DNA of 23,355 bases from Alphaproteobacteria bacterium UBA2966 (GTDB taxonomy: Bacteria > Pseudomonadota > Alphaproteobacteria > UBA2966), in assembly GCA_002348365.1 (NCBI GenBank), contig DEBC01000011.1:20515-43869 (forward strand), in the 5' to 3' direction. Position numbers and translations under genes: made by a program. The number at the start of each line of letters is the position of its first letter. The stretch's first letter is position 1. Below are positions 15,882 through 23,355 of this stretch, in pieces. The notes beneath the pieces were generated by a model. It was not told the origin of the DNA and searched no databases. It worked only from the letters and a program-made list of their open reading frames with translations.

Positions 15882-16889
15882 ATGAATGACGGCACGAACC
15901 TTCGAGTGGCGTTCGCAGGCGCCGGCCTGATGAGTCAGTTCCACCTCAACGGCTGGTCCGAGGTTGACGGTGCGGACATCGTTGCGATCTGTGATCCAAC
16001 CGCAGAAAAGGCTGAGCAGCGATCGCGAGAGTACGGTATTCCCGCCGTCTACGAAGACTTCGCGCAGATGCTCGAGCAGACAAAGCCAGATGCCGTCGAT
16101 ATTGCCACTCCGGTCGATACGCACGCTGACCTCGTGCGCATTGCAGCCGACCACGGCGTACACGCTTGCTCGCAGAAACCCGTCGCGCCGACGGTCGCCG
16201 AAGCCGAATCACTGATCGCCGATGTCGGCGAGCGAGTTCGGTTCATGGTGCACGAGAACTTTCGCTGGCGGCCACATTACCTGCAGATGCGGGAGTGGCT
16301 TGACGACGACCGGATCGGCCGGATCACCCACGCGCGCATGACTGTGCGTAGTCCCGGACTGGCTCCGTCCGACGATGGGTCGACACCACCCGACCTGGTC
16401 CGTCAGCCCTATCTCGCTACGTTCAAGCGACTCATAACGTTCGAGCTGTTGATCCACCAACTGGATGTGCTTCGTTCGCTCTTGGGCGAACTCGAGGTGG
16501 TGTCGGTTGAAATGGATCGGGTCAATAAGGACCTCGTTGGCGAGGACATCGCGATCATCGTCATGCGCGGGGAGACCGGCATCACCGTGGTCGTCGATGG
16601 CAGCATGTCGGCGCCCGGCTACCCGGCCAGGCCAAGCGATCGCCTTGAACTCATCGGCACGAAGGACACCATGGTGTTCGACCGGGACAAGTTATTCCTT
16701 GTCGGAAGCGACGCGGCCCCCATCCAGCATGACCTGATGGCCAACTACCAGGCGTGCTTCACGAACGCCGTGAAGGACTTTGCAAACGGTGTGCGTACGG
16801 GGGAGCCGTTCTGGACCGACCGTCTCGACAATCTCAAGACGTTGCAACTCATGGAACGTTGCTACGAGATTGCCGGAGTCGGTGCGTGA
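15882..16889 (+). CDS. Gfo/Idh/MocA-family oxidoreductase (first copy)
   Basis: A 335-residue NAD(P)-dependent dehydrogenase of the glucose-fructose oxidoreductase / inositol dehydrogenase family, acting on a polyol, sugar or related compound. Seen: N-terminal Rossmann motif FAGAGLMSQFH (11-21), acidic-loop D38, then SQKP (97-100) where the family usually has EKP; the Lys (K99) is kept. FRWRPHY follows, with an H-x-x-x-D-type pair (IHQLD) in the C-terminal domain. AGAGAAG precedes the ATG at good spacing. The gene converges on the carboxyltransferase gene with a 45-bp gap. It is not closely similar to the second family member at 19337. Substrate cannot be named. Confidence 0.9.
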   Translation: MNDGTNLRVAFAGAGLMSQFHLNGWSEVDGADIVAICDPTAEKAEQRSREYGIPAVYEDFAQMLEQTKPDAVDIATPVDTHADLVRIAADHGVHACSQKPVAPTVAEAESLIADVGERVRFMVHENFRWRPHYLQMREWLDDDRIGRITHARMTVRSPGLAPSDDGSTPPDLVRQPYLATFKRLITFELLIHQLDVLRSLLGELEVVSVEMDRVNKDLVGEDIAIIVMRGETGITVVVDGSMSAPGYPARPSDRLELIGTKDTMVFDRDKLFLVGSDAAPIQHDLMANYQACFTNAVKDFANGVRTGEPFWTDRLDNLKTLQLMERCYEIAGVGA

Positions 16890-16934
16890 CTTGTTGATTT
16901 TGCGTGCCCTGCATGCTGCGTGGCACGAAAGTGG

Positions 16935-18476
16935 TCAACCGAAATCAGCCCTGAGGCGGTTTTGTGCCGCGTCGAGGAAGCGGCAAAGCAACGGTCGCGT
17001 CAGTCGCGGGTCGATTACATCCTCGACTGCAAACGCCTGGGCCGTCAGAAATGGTGACGCCAGTTCACGAAGCTCTTTCTCCAGTTCGGCTTCCCGCTTC
17101 TTTGGGTCCGCAGCCGCAGCGATCTCTCTCCGAAAAGCCACAGCGACGCCACCTTCAATGGGGAGAGAACCCCACTCTGCTGATGGCCAGGCAACCTGGA
17201 AGTCGACGCCGTTCTTGTCAAACGGCACCGTTCCCGCAATGCCATAGCACTTCCGCACGATCACCGTGAGCACCGGCACGCGGGCCTTAAGCAGTGCCGC
17301 CATGCTATCGACGCCATCGCGGATCATTCCCTCTTCTTCGGCTTTGCGACCGACCAGAAATCCCGGAGTGTCGACGAAGAACACGATGGGGATATGAAAA
17401 ATATCGCAAAGACGGATAAACCGGGTCTGCTTCCGCGCGGACTTGGGATCGACTGCACCGCCATAGTAGGCGGGATTGTGGGCAATGACCCCCACCGGTC
17501 GCCCAGACATTCGAGCGAGTATCGTATACACCGCGCGTCCGAAGGTGGGTTGCACCTCGAAACTTGAGTCCTTGTCCACCACGAGTTCCAACAGTCTGCG
17601 CATTTCATAAGGCCGACGCCGTTCCTGCGGCACGATTGACAGCAGTTCTTCCTCGGCGCGGTCGGCGGGATCATCCGAAGCGATCTCCGGCGGCAGCTCA
17701 TGTACATTCTGAGGCATGTAGCTGAGGAATCGTCTGATCTGCTCGAAGCTCTCCGCTTCACTGTCTACGGCGTTGTCCACGGTTCCGGCGATATCTACCG
17801 CGACCTTATGACCGCCGAGTCCTTCCTTATCGATATCTTCACCCAATCCACGCTCGGCGATGGATGGGCCTGCCACGAACACATGGCTGGTACCTTTGAC
17901 CATAACCGAGAAGTGGGTGAGTACGGCGCGCGCCGCAGGACCTCCCGCCGCAGAACCCAGCACGGCACCGATCACCGGCACTGTGTCCATGAGATCAACG
18001 TTCCTCTCGAATCCGTGTGCACCCGGCAGCACCGAATATCCCCGACGCTGGGCAGACGTCACTGAACCTCCGGCGCCATCCAGCAGGTTGATCAAGGGGA
18101 TCCGATATTCATAAGCGAGATCTTCAACAAAGCCACTCTGACCACCCTTGGATCGCGCGCCGCTCCAGCTCGCGCCGCCGCGGATGGTGAAATCTTCTCC
18201 GCCAATGCACACTTCTCGACCATCGATTCTTGCGAGACCCATGACATAGGGTGCGGGAACAACTCTTTTCAGCTCGCCATCTTCAAGAACTGCGTTTCCT
18301 GCGAGCTTGCCCACTTCGTGGAAAGAGCCCGCATCCGCCAATTGCTCAATCCGTTCCCGAACAGTTTGGCGGCCCTGATTGTGCAGCTTGTCGATATTGT
18401 CGCGACCGCCCAGTTCTTCCGCCCAGGCATGGCGACGATTGAGCTCTTCGACTTCGCGCTCCCAACTCACGCGCAT
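16935..18476 (-). CDS. Acyl-CoA carboxylase carboxyltransferase (beta) subunit
   Basis: A 513-residue biotin-dependent carboxyltransferase of the PccB/MccB type, moving CO2 from biotin to an acyl-CoA such as propionyl-, acetyl- or methylcrotonyl-CoA. Seen: N-terminal block TVRERIEQLADAGSFHE, acyl-CoA-site segment LLDGAGGSVTSAQRRG, and in the C-terminal crotonase-like domain GVIAHNP, YYGGAVDP, FFVDTPGFLVG and KCYGIAG. The ATG at 18476 (MRVSWEREVEEL) gives the usual family start and length and has GGGAG close upstream; a start at 18596 adds 40 atypical residues. No biotin carboxylase or biotin carrier gene is present nearby, so its partner must be encoded elsewhere. Substrate undecided. Confidence 0.9.
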   Translation of the reverse strand: MRVSWEREVEELNRRHAWAEELGGRDNIDKLHNQGRQTVRERIEQLADAGSFHEVGKLAGNAVLEDGELKRVVPAPYVMGLARIDGREVCIGGEDFTIRGGASWSGARSKGGQSGFVEDLAYEYRIPLINLLDGAGGSVTSAQRRGYSVLPGAHGFERNVDLMDTVPVIGAVLGSAAGGPAARAVLTHFSVMVKGTSHVFVAGPSIAERGLGEDIDKEGLGGHKVAVDIAGTVDNAVDSEAESFEQIRRFLSYMPQNVHELPPEIASDDPADRAEEELLSIVPQERRRPYEMRRLLELVVDKDSSFEVQPTFGRAVYTILARMSGRPVGVIAHNPAYYGGAVDPKSARKQTRFIRLCDIFHIPIVFFVDTPGFLVGRKAEEEGMIRDGVDSMAALLKARVPVLTVIVRKCYGIAGTVPFDKNGVDFQVAWPSAEWGSLPIEGGVAVAFRREIAAAADPKKREAELEKELRELASPFLTAQAFAVEDVIDPRLTRPLLCRFLDAAQNRLRADFG

Positions 18477-18586
18477 AACTCCCAGATTGTGTTGCCGGTA
18501 CAAATCCCGAATCATCGAGATTGATTCACGATGTCCCGCGCGTCCCAACCTGTCAACTTGCACTGGCGTTAGCGACTGCGGCAGTC

Positions 18587-18616
18587 TTGCCGGCATTCTG
18601 GAATGTCGAACATAAA
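18587..18616 (+). promoter_or_regulatory. Weak candidate promoter of the GST operon
   Basis: TTGCCG (18587-18592) and CATAAA (18611-18616) are 18 bp apart, in the 194-bp divergent gap between the carboxyltransferase and GST genes. The match is partial and positional only. Confidence 0.22.
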
Positions 18617-18670
18617 GTGTACCGTTACCGTCTATGACGCGTTCCGTACCGGCCCCGAGGGAGGATCCGC

Positions 18671-19330
18671 ATGAGCTTGAAACTGCGTTACAACCCGATG
18701 TCGCCTTACATTCGGAAAGTTACCGTGATGATCGCCGAAACCGGGCTTGAGGATAAGGTCGAGCGTGTACTCACCCATCCCTGGACGGAAAATAGCGATA
18801 TCAGTGCCGTCAACCCTTTGGGCAAGGTTCCGGCGCTGGAGCTGGAAGACGGCACCAGTCTCTATGACAGCCTAGTCATCTGTGACTATCTCGACACGCT
18901 CCACGATGGACCAAAAATGATTCCAAATTCGGGAATGGAGCGCTGGCTCGTGCTGCGTTGTCACGCCCTCGGGATGGGCGTCACGGATGCTGCGGCCCTG
19001 CACCTGTTTGAGCGGCGGCGCCAGGAAGGGCAGCAGTCTCCTGGCTGGATTGAACGTCAATGGCGCGCCGTCACGCGTGGATTGGATCAGGCAGAGCAGG
19101 AGGTGGACGAGTTCACAGACCAGCTCGACCTCGGACAAATCTGCATTGCCTGTGCCATTGGACTCGTTGATTTTCGCAATCCCGACTGCGGCTGGCGCGA
19201 TACAAGACCCAACCTCTCAACCTGGTGGGACAAGATGATGGCACGCCCATCTTTTGCGGACACTGTGCCTTACGATTGGGTTCCGGAGGATCATGGCGGA
19301 CTCAATGTCTGGATTGAAAAGGTCGCCTGA
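18671..19330 (+). CDS. Glutathione S-transferase family protein
   Basis: A 219-residue cytoplasmic GST-fold protein that likely conjugates glutathione to, or isomerises, small electrophiles. Seen: thioredoxin-like N-terminal domain with a catalytic-serine-type SPYIRKV (S11), the glutathione-binding block NPLGKVPALELEDG and YDSLVICDYLD, then an all-helical C-terminal domain with DLGQICIACAIGLVDFR. GAGGATCC precedes the ATG with suitable spacing. The next gene (Gfo/Idh/MocA) starts 6 bp after its stop, so they are co-transcribed, and a joint role in processing one compound is possible. Substrate unknown. Confidence 0.92.
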   Translation: MSLKLRYNPMSPYIRKVTVMIAETGLEDKVERVLTHPWTENSDISAVNPLGKVPALELEDGTSLYDSLVICDYLDTLHDGPKMIPNSGMERWLVLRCHALGMGVTDAAALHLFERRRQEGQQSPGWIERQWRAVTRGLDQAEQEVDEFTDQLDLGQICIACAIGLVDFRNPDCGWRDTRPNLSTWWDKMMARPSFADTVPYDWVPEDHGGLNVWIEKVA

Positions 19331-19336
19331 CTTCTC

Positions 19337-20326
19337 ATGCTGAATACGGCCATCATCGGGCTGGGACGCTGGGGACAGCGGCTGGTCGACTCCGTGCAGG
19401 ATGTGGGACGCCCTAAAGGTGACTTCATTCACTTTACCCGTGCGGTTACGCGAACGCCGGCCAAGGCGGCTGACTTCGCGGAACGACACGGCATGCCCAT
19501 CGACAGTGATTATGATGCTGCCCTTTCAGATCCAGAGATCGCAGCTATTGCGCTGGCGACACCGCACACCCAGCACGCGGACCAGATCGAACAGGCCGCG
19601 GCAGCCGGAAAGCACGTCTTCGTTGAGAAGCCGTTCACGCTGACTGCCGAAAGTGCCCGGCAGGCTGTTGCGGCGTGCGAACGTGCAGGCGTCGTACTGG
19701 CACTCGGCCACAACCGCCGCTTTTTCCCGTCGATGATCGCTTTGAAGCAGATGATCGGCGAGGGAGAGTTAGGTCAAATACTTCATCTCGAAGGCCAGTT
19801 CTCGTCTTCATACGGACTTGAACTCACCCCCCAGATTTGGCGCGCCGAAGGATCGGAAAGCCCCGCGGGCGGAATGACATCACTCGGCATCCACTGTATC
19901 GATGCATTCATTCATTTGAATGGACCAATTTCACGTGTCCAGGCCTACAGCCTGAAACAGGTGCTGAAGGTCGAATCAAATGACACGACCGCAATGCTCT
20001 TGCGTTTTTCCAATGGCGCGACTGGATTGCTTGGTACTTTGACTGCCACAGCCCGCCTCTTCCGACTGCAGATTTACGGCACGAAGGGATGGGTACGCAT
20101 TGATGAAGACGGCTCGATGACGTACTGCGCTGTGGATGGTCAGCCTGAGGCGCGAACATTCGAGAAAAGCGATACGTGCCGAGCGGAACTCGAAGCGTTT
20201 GCGCGCGCTGTTTCCGGAACCGAGCCTTATCTCCTGCCCACAGATCAAGCAATCCACGGCATTGCTGTCCTGGAGGCAATCGTGGCCTCCGCGAGCAATG
20301 ACGGGGCAGCAGTAGACCTCGACTGA
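19337..20326 (+). CDS. Gfo/Idh/MocA-family oxidoreductase (second copy)
   Basis: A 329-residue NAD(P)-dependent dehydrogenase. Seen: Rossmann motif IIGLGRWGQRL near residues 6-16, canonical EKP (97-99) in HVFVEKPFTL, GHNRRFFP, and the C-terminal-domain block GGMTSLGIHCIDAF with the conserved Asp and His region. It is 6 bp downstream of the GST gene with no separate promoter visible. Directly after its stop the sequence turns into the tail of an unrelated phosphoesterase gene, marking a likely recombination junction. The substrate is probably a polyol, sugar or aromatic-derived diol, but this is not readable. Confidence 0.92.
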   Translation: MLNTAIIGLGRWGQRLVDSVQDVGRPKGDFIHFTRAVTRTPAKAADFAERHGMPIDSDYDAALSDPEIAAIALATPHTQHADQIEQAAAAGKHVFVEKPFTLTAESARQAVAACERAGVVLALGHNRRFFPSMIALKQMIGEGELGQILHLEGQFSSSYGLELTPQIWRAEGSESPAGGMTSLGIHCIDAFIHLNGPISRVQAYSLKQVLKVESNDTTAMLLRFSNGATGLLGTLTATARLFRLQIYGTKGWVRIDEDGSMTYCAVDGQPEARTFEKSDTCRAELEAFARAVSGTEPYLLPTDQAIHGIAVLEAIVASASNDGAAVDLD

Positions 20327-20334
20327 AGAAACAG

Positions 20335-20514
20335 AATACAGTGTTCGCAATCGGCAAATCGATCCTCGACCGTTCTTCAAATACCAATGTTGGTGAGCTC
20401 TGCCTCAGTTATGGCGGCGGCGGCCACATGGCGGCAGGAACCTGCCAGGTCGAGAACGACCAGGCGGATACCGTTCTGGCGGAGTTGATCACAAAGATCA
20501 CCACTGACGGTTAA
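20335..20514 (+). pseudogene. C-terminal remnant of a DHH/DHHA1-family phosphoesterase
   Basis: The frame reading NTVFAIGKSILDRSS, then NVGELCLSYGGGGHMAAGTCQV and ending in ELITKITTDG, matches the DHHA1 domain C-terminus of DHH phosphoesterases (NrnA-like oligoribonuclease/pAp phosphatase or exopolyphosphatase-like proteins). The GGGGH...AGTC motif binds substrate phosphate. Only about 60 residues remain; the catalytic DHH domain is absent and the similarity begins within about 10 bp of the preceding dehydrogenase stop. A GTG at 20341 could give 57 residues, but no ribosome-binding site is seen. I read it as a truncated relic of an ancestral gene cut by recombination. Confidence 0.75.
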
Positions 20515-20581
20515 TGAAAATGGAAGCCGTCCTGAATCGGTTCGGCTATCGGTGAATGACCAACTTGAAAAGGTGAAGAGA

Positions 20582-21091
20582 ATGGCTCAGCAGGAATTCC
20601 TGCCCTACGCGGAGAACATGGATGACTACAGCGATAAGCTTCGCGAGGCGCAGAGTGCGGACAGCATGCCGCAGTTTTTCAAGTTGACGGCGCAGCTGCC
20701 GGAAAAGGGCAACACAGACACGATATTGGCGGCCACTGAACGGTCCTGGGTGGTCATCAAGACCTATGCGGAGGGAGGCGAAAACACCATCCACGCCCAT
20801 CCCAATGACGAGCACACGTTCGTCGTGCTTCAAGGGCGGGCCAATTTCATTGGACCCAATGATGAAAAAAGGACCTGCGAGAAGTATGAAGGTGTCATCA
20901 TGCCCGCGGGTTGCTACTACCGGTTCGAGTCGGTTGGCGACGAACCCTTGGTCATGATCCGCATGGGCTTTGTCATCGATCCTGAACAGGATCCGCTTGG
21001 CCGGATCAAAGCTGACGGTTCGGACTTCGACGCCTATACCTCGGAAAATAAGTCGGACACGCTGGTGCTCTCCGAAGCTGTCTTTCCCTAA
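20582..21091 (+). CDS. Cupin-domain protein
   Basis: A 169-residue single-cupin protein, cytoplasmic, function unknown. Seen: an N-terminal helical part, then cupin motif 1 as HAHPNDEHTFVVLQG with H71, H73 and E77 as metal ligands. In motif 2 (MPAGCYYRFESVGDEPLV, 107-124) the usual His is replaced, so metal binding may use three ligands or a different residue. The ATG at 20582 is preferred over a GTG at 20552 because AAGGTGA lies just upstream of it. It stands between the DHHA1 relic and fumarase. It may be a small-molecule dioxygenase/isomerase or a sensor; no better call can be made. Confidence 0.85.
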   Translation: MAQQEFLPYAENMDDYSDKLREAQSADSMPQFFKLTAQLPEKGNTDTILAATERSWVVIKTYAEGGENTIHAHPNDEHTFVVLQGRANFIGPNDEKRTCEKYEGVIMPAGCYYRFESVGDEPLVMIRMGFVIDPEQDPLGRIKADGSDFDAYTSENKSDTLVLSEAVFP

Positions 21092-21123
21092 GGCTCTCGT
21101 CTCTCACCAATTTGACCGGCACC

Positions 21124-21173
21124 CACCGCGGTACCAGATAGCTCTGCTATCATGGGTGAACTGTACCGTGGTA
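21124..21173 (+). promoter_or_regulatory. Candidate fumarase promoter with paired operator-like palindromes
   Basis: Two similar 10-bp near-palindromes, CACCGCGGTA (21124-21133) and TACCGTGGTA (21164-21173), lie 40 bp apart, close to four helical turns. Between them is an extended -10-like TGCTATCAT (21145-21153). The upstream site would then cover the -35 position and the downstream site would lie just after the start of transcription. This layout suits a dimeric regulator; its identity is unknown. Confidence 0.35.
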
Positions 21174-21190
21174 ACTCGAGAGGCGATTCA

Positions 21191-22819
21191 ATGAACGATT
21201 TCACGCACCATGAGATGGTGCCCCTCGGTACCGACGAGACAACGTACCGGAAACTGACCGCGGACCATGTCAGTGAGATCGGTGCGGGCGGTCGAAGGAT
21301 TCTCAAGGTCGAGCCCGCCGCGCTTACCCTGTTGACCGCGCAGGCGTTCGAAGACAGCGCCCATCTGCTTCGAACCGGCCACCTTGAACAACTCGCCATG
21401 ATTTTCGAAGACCCCGAGGCGTCGGATAACGACCGCTACGTCGCCTATGAGCTTCTCAAGAACGCCAACATCGCAGCCGGTCGGGTCCTGCCCATGTGTC
21501 AGGATACCGGCACAGCCATCATCATGGGCAAGAAAGGCGAGACAGTGTGGGTGGACGGCGACGACGAGGCGGCGATCTCCGCGGGGGTCATGCAGACCTA
21601 CACTCAGAGCCATCTCCGTTACAGCCAGATGGCACCGCTGACCATGTATGACGAGGTCAATACGGGTAGCAATCTGCCGGCGCAGATCGAGCTCTATGCC
21701 GACAAGGGAGACGCCTACAAGTTCCTGTTCGTCGCCAAAGGCGGCGGTTCGGCCAACAAGGCGTTCCTGTTCCAGCAGACGCGAGCCCTGCTCAATCCCG
21801 AGTCGATGATGAAGTTCCTGGAAGAAAAAGTGCGCACCCTGGGAACGGCCGCCTGCCCTCCTTATCACCTCGCCGTCGTGATCGGTGGACCGTCCGCCGA
21901 ATTCACCATGAAGATGGTCAAGCTGGCGAGTTGCCGCTATCTCGATACGTTGCCGACGAGCGGCAACGAGCACGGACAGGCCTTCCGGGACATCGAACTG
22001 GAAGCGCAAGTGCACAAGATGACCCAAGGACTGGGAATCGGCGCACAGTTTGGGGGCAAGTACTTCTGCCACGACGTCCGGGTGATCCGACTGCCCCGGC
22101 ATGGCGCCTCATGCCCTGTGGGAATCGGCGTGTCCTGTTCCGCGGACAGGCAGGTCCTGGGCAAAATCACGGCTGACGGAGTGTTTCTCGAACAGCTTGA
22201 AGCAAATCCGGCGCAATTCATGCCGGACATCCGCGAGGATCAACTCGGTGGCGACGTTGTCAGGATCGACTTGAATCAGCCCATGGATGAAATTCGTGCG
22301 ACGCTGAGTGACCATTCAATTCGTACACGGCTGTCGTTGTCTGGACCGATGATCGTTGCCCGTGACATAGCCCATGCAAAACTCAAAGACCGGATCGATG
22401 CCGGCGAAGGGCTACCCGACTATGTGAAGGACCATTGCGTCTACTATGCAGGCCCCGCCAAGACCCCCGAAGGATACGCATCGGGTTCTTTCGGTCCCAC
22501 GACGGCCGGACGCATGGATTCCTACGTCGAACTTCTGCAAGCTCATGGTGGTTCCATGGTGATGCTGGCCAAGGGCAACCGCTCCCGCCAGGTGACCGAT
22601 GCCTGCAAGACTCACGGTGGCTTTTACCTCGGCTCGATCGGAGGACCCGGCGCCCGTCTTGCCCAGGATTGCATTACCAAAGTGGAGTGCATCGAGTATC
22701 CGGAACTCGGTATGGAGGCGATCTGGCGAATCGAGGTCGAGGACTTCCCGGCATTCATCGTGATCGACGACAAGGGCAACGACTTCTTCGCGGAATTCAA
22801 CGCCGCGCCAGAAGCCTGA
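21191..22819 (+). CDS. fumA: Class I (iron-sulfur) fumarate hydratase
   Basis: A 542-residue oxygen-sensitive [4Fe-4S] fumarase, converting fumarate to malate in the TCA cycle. Seen: the three expected cluster cysteines, C103 in PMCQDTGTA, C222 in TAACPPYH and C316 in VSCSADR, at spacing that matches E. coli FumA (C105, C224, C318). Also RVIRLPRHGASCPVG, and in the C-terminal (beta) domain GSFGPTTAGRMDSY, KGNRSRQV and GFYLGSIGGPGA. The ATG at 21191 has GAGAGG seven bases upstream and gives the usual length; a start at 21152 adds 13 unneeded residues. Possible operator palindromes lie upstream. Activity on mesaconate or another homologous acid cannot be excluded. Confidence 0.95.
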   Translation: MNDFTHHEMVPLGTDETTYRKLTADHVSEIGAGGRRILKVEPAALTLLTAQAFEDSAHLLRTGHLEQLAMIFEDPEASDNDRYVAYELLKNANIAAGRVLPMCQDTGTAIIMGKKGETVWVDGDDEAAISAGVMQTYTQSHLRYSQMAPLTMYDEVNTGSNLPAQIELYADKGDAYKFLFVAKGGGSANKAFLFQQTRALLNPESMMKFLEEKVRTLGTAACPPYHLAVVIGGPSAEFTMKMVKLASCRYLDTLPTSGNEHGQAFRDIELEAQVHKMTQGLGIGAQFGGKYFCHDVRVIRLPRHGASCPVGIGVSCSADRQVLGKITADGVFLEQLEANPAQFMPDIREDQLGGDVVRIDLNQPMDEIRATLSDHSIRTRLSLSGPMIVARDIAHAKLKDRIDAGEGLPDYVKDHCVYYAGPAKTPEGYASGSFGPTTAGRMDSYVELLQAHGGSMVMLAKGNRSRQVTDACKTHGGFYLGSIGGPGARLAQDCITKVECIEYPELGMEAIWRIEVEDFPAFIVIDDKGNDFFAEFNAAPEA

Positions 22820-22860
22820 TGCACCGCACTGCCCCGCAAGACAAGTAACCGGGTTTCGCA

Positions 22861-23193
22861 ATGTATAAGATGGTTATCGTTGTCTACCGCAACCCTGCGG
22901 TGCCTTTCGATGAAGCCATACGCTGGTGGACCGAGGAGCACTTTCCGATCGCCAAGCGAATCCCGGGACTCATCGGCTATGTCGTCAACATCGCTCAACG
23001 TGAAGCGGACGGCGAAAACCCCGCGATTATGGGAACGGATGAGATCTATTTCGAGTCCCGGGAAGCAGCGGAAGCCGCCTACCAATCACCCGAATGGGCA
23101 GAGTCGCGCGCCCACACGCAAGCGGCCGGCCACACCGCCGCCCGCTGCACAGTCGAGGAAGTGCGGATCATCGATCCGGATCGAGTAACTTGA
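22861..23193 (+). CDS. EthD-family small protein
   Basis: A 110-residue ferredoxin-like alpha/beta-barrel protein of the EthD group. Seen: the strand KMVIVVYRNP, then WWTEEHFPIAKRIPGLIGYVVN, which contains the family's H-x-P-x-A-x-x-x-P-G core, and later the DEIYFESREAAEAAYQSPEW block. EthD-like proteins accompany catabolic oxygenases (first seen with ethyl tert-butyl ether degradation) and may be dimeric enzymes or accessory factors. The gene starts 41 bp after fumarase with a weak ribosome-binding site. Nothing here fixes its partner. Confidence 0.88.
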   Translation: MYKMVIVVYRNPAVPFDEAIRWWTEEHFPIAKRIPGLIGYVVNIAQREADGENPAIMGTDEIYFESREAAEAAYQSPEWAESRAHTQAAGHTAARCTVEEVRIIDPDRVT

Positions 23194-23204
23194 CGGCTGA
23201 ATTA

Positions 23205-23222
23205 GAATGACTCTGGTCATTC
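23205..23222. terminator. Possible hairpin between convergent genes
   Basis: A perfect 7-bp stem GAATGAC (23205-23211) / GTCATTC (23216-23222) with a 4-nt loop TCTG sits 11 bp after the EthD stop and before the end of the convergent gene. No T-tract follows on either strand, so intrinsic termination is uncertain. Confidence 0.35.
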
Positions 23223-23271
23223 GAACCAGAAAATCTCCTTAGAAGTCCAGCCGACAACTCCGAGTGGTTGG

Positions 23272-23355
23272 TTACTCCTGGTCCACCAGTATCCCCAGCG
23301 CTTCGCCCTTAACCAGCCAAGACACCCCAAATGCGATAACGGCAACGGATTCCAG
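23272..23355 (-). CDS. C-terminal end of a probable membrane protein (partial)
   Basis: Reading the - strand from the right edge, 27 codons are open and end in TAA at 23272-23274, encoding a tail with ESVAVIAFGVSWLVKGEAL. This hydrophobic stretch followed by a charged tail looks like a last membrane segment of a small bacterial integral membrane protein. It is too short for a family call. It faces the EthD gene convergently, with the hairpin at 23205-23222 between them. Confidence 0.5.
   Translation of the reverse strand: MESVAVIAFGVSWLVKGEALGILVDQE

Noticed and set aside
16903..16927. Hairpin CGTGCC...GGCACG between the convergent dehydrogenase and carboxyltransferase genes
   Set aside because: Only a 6-bp stem with a 13-nt loop and no T-tract; not enough to call a terminator.
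20514..20555. 13-codon frame (MKMEAVLNRFGYR) overlapping the stop of the phosphoesterase remnant
   Set aside because: Too short to support and without a leader-peptide context such as an attenuator hairpin.
21188..22102. 304-codon frame on the - strand opposite fumarase
   Set aside because: No recognisable motifs; it is fully inside the well-supported fumarase gene.
1..23355. CRISPR arrays, tRNA genes, insertion sequences, toxin-antitoxin or phage-defence genes
   Set aside because: No regularly spaced repeats, cloverleaf-like sequences, transposase/integrase motifs or defence-domain genes were seen.

Overview
The window looks like a chromosomal segment of a moderately GC-rich, metabolically versatile proteobacterium, most likely an alphaproteobacterium. 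The basis is protein style, dense gene packing with 1-4 bp overlaps, and gene content: molybdenum-hydroxylase maturation, flavin monooxygenases, acyl-CoA carboxylase, GST, EthD and Gfo/Idh/MocA enzymes. This taxonomic call is an inference. No tRNA, rRNA, CRISPR array, integrase or insertion sequence was seen.

Region 1 (2-5350, + strand) is the distal part of a CO-dehydrogenase-type molybdenum hydroxylase locus. It holds the 3' end of a medium (FAD) subunit (coxM-like), a strong intrinsic terminator, then coxD (MoxR AAA+ ATPase), coxE (VWA protein), an XdhC/CoxI protein split into two overlapping genes, and a MoeA-like/MocA-like fusion. Together these would make, sulfurate and insert the molybdopterin-cytosine-dinucleotide cofactor. 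The medium subunit lies last among the structural genes, which fits form II or related hydroxylases (S-L-M) better than classical form I CODH (M-S-L).

Region 2 (14877 down to 5362, - strand) is a run of seven closely spaced genes. They are two tandem flavin-containing monooxygenases, a UDP-galactopyranose-mutase-like FAD oxidoreductase, an STT3/AglB-like GT-C membrane glycosyltransferase, a PAP2/inositolphosphotransferase-type membrane enzyme, a zinc alcohol dehydrogenase and a membrane-anchored alpha/beta hydrolase. The middle three genes are the most interesting part of the window: a possible uncharacterised lipid-linked glycan or glycolipid pathway.

Region 3 (14878-15881) is gene-poor. 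It has a candidate promoter with repeats for the monooxygenase operon, a 73-residue exported protein, and a small conserved protein whose N-terminus appears damaged.

Region 4 (15882-23355) is an accessory-metabolism patchwork: two Gfo/Idh/MocA dehydrogenases, an acyl-CoA carboxylase carboxyltransferase subunit without its biotin carboxylase partner, a GST, a C-terminal remnant of a DHH/DHHA1 phosphoesterase, a cupin, class I fumarase and an EthD-family protein. The extreme C-terminus of a membrane protein enters from the right edge on the - strand.
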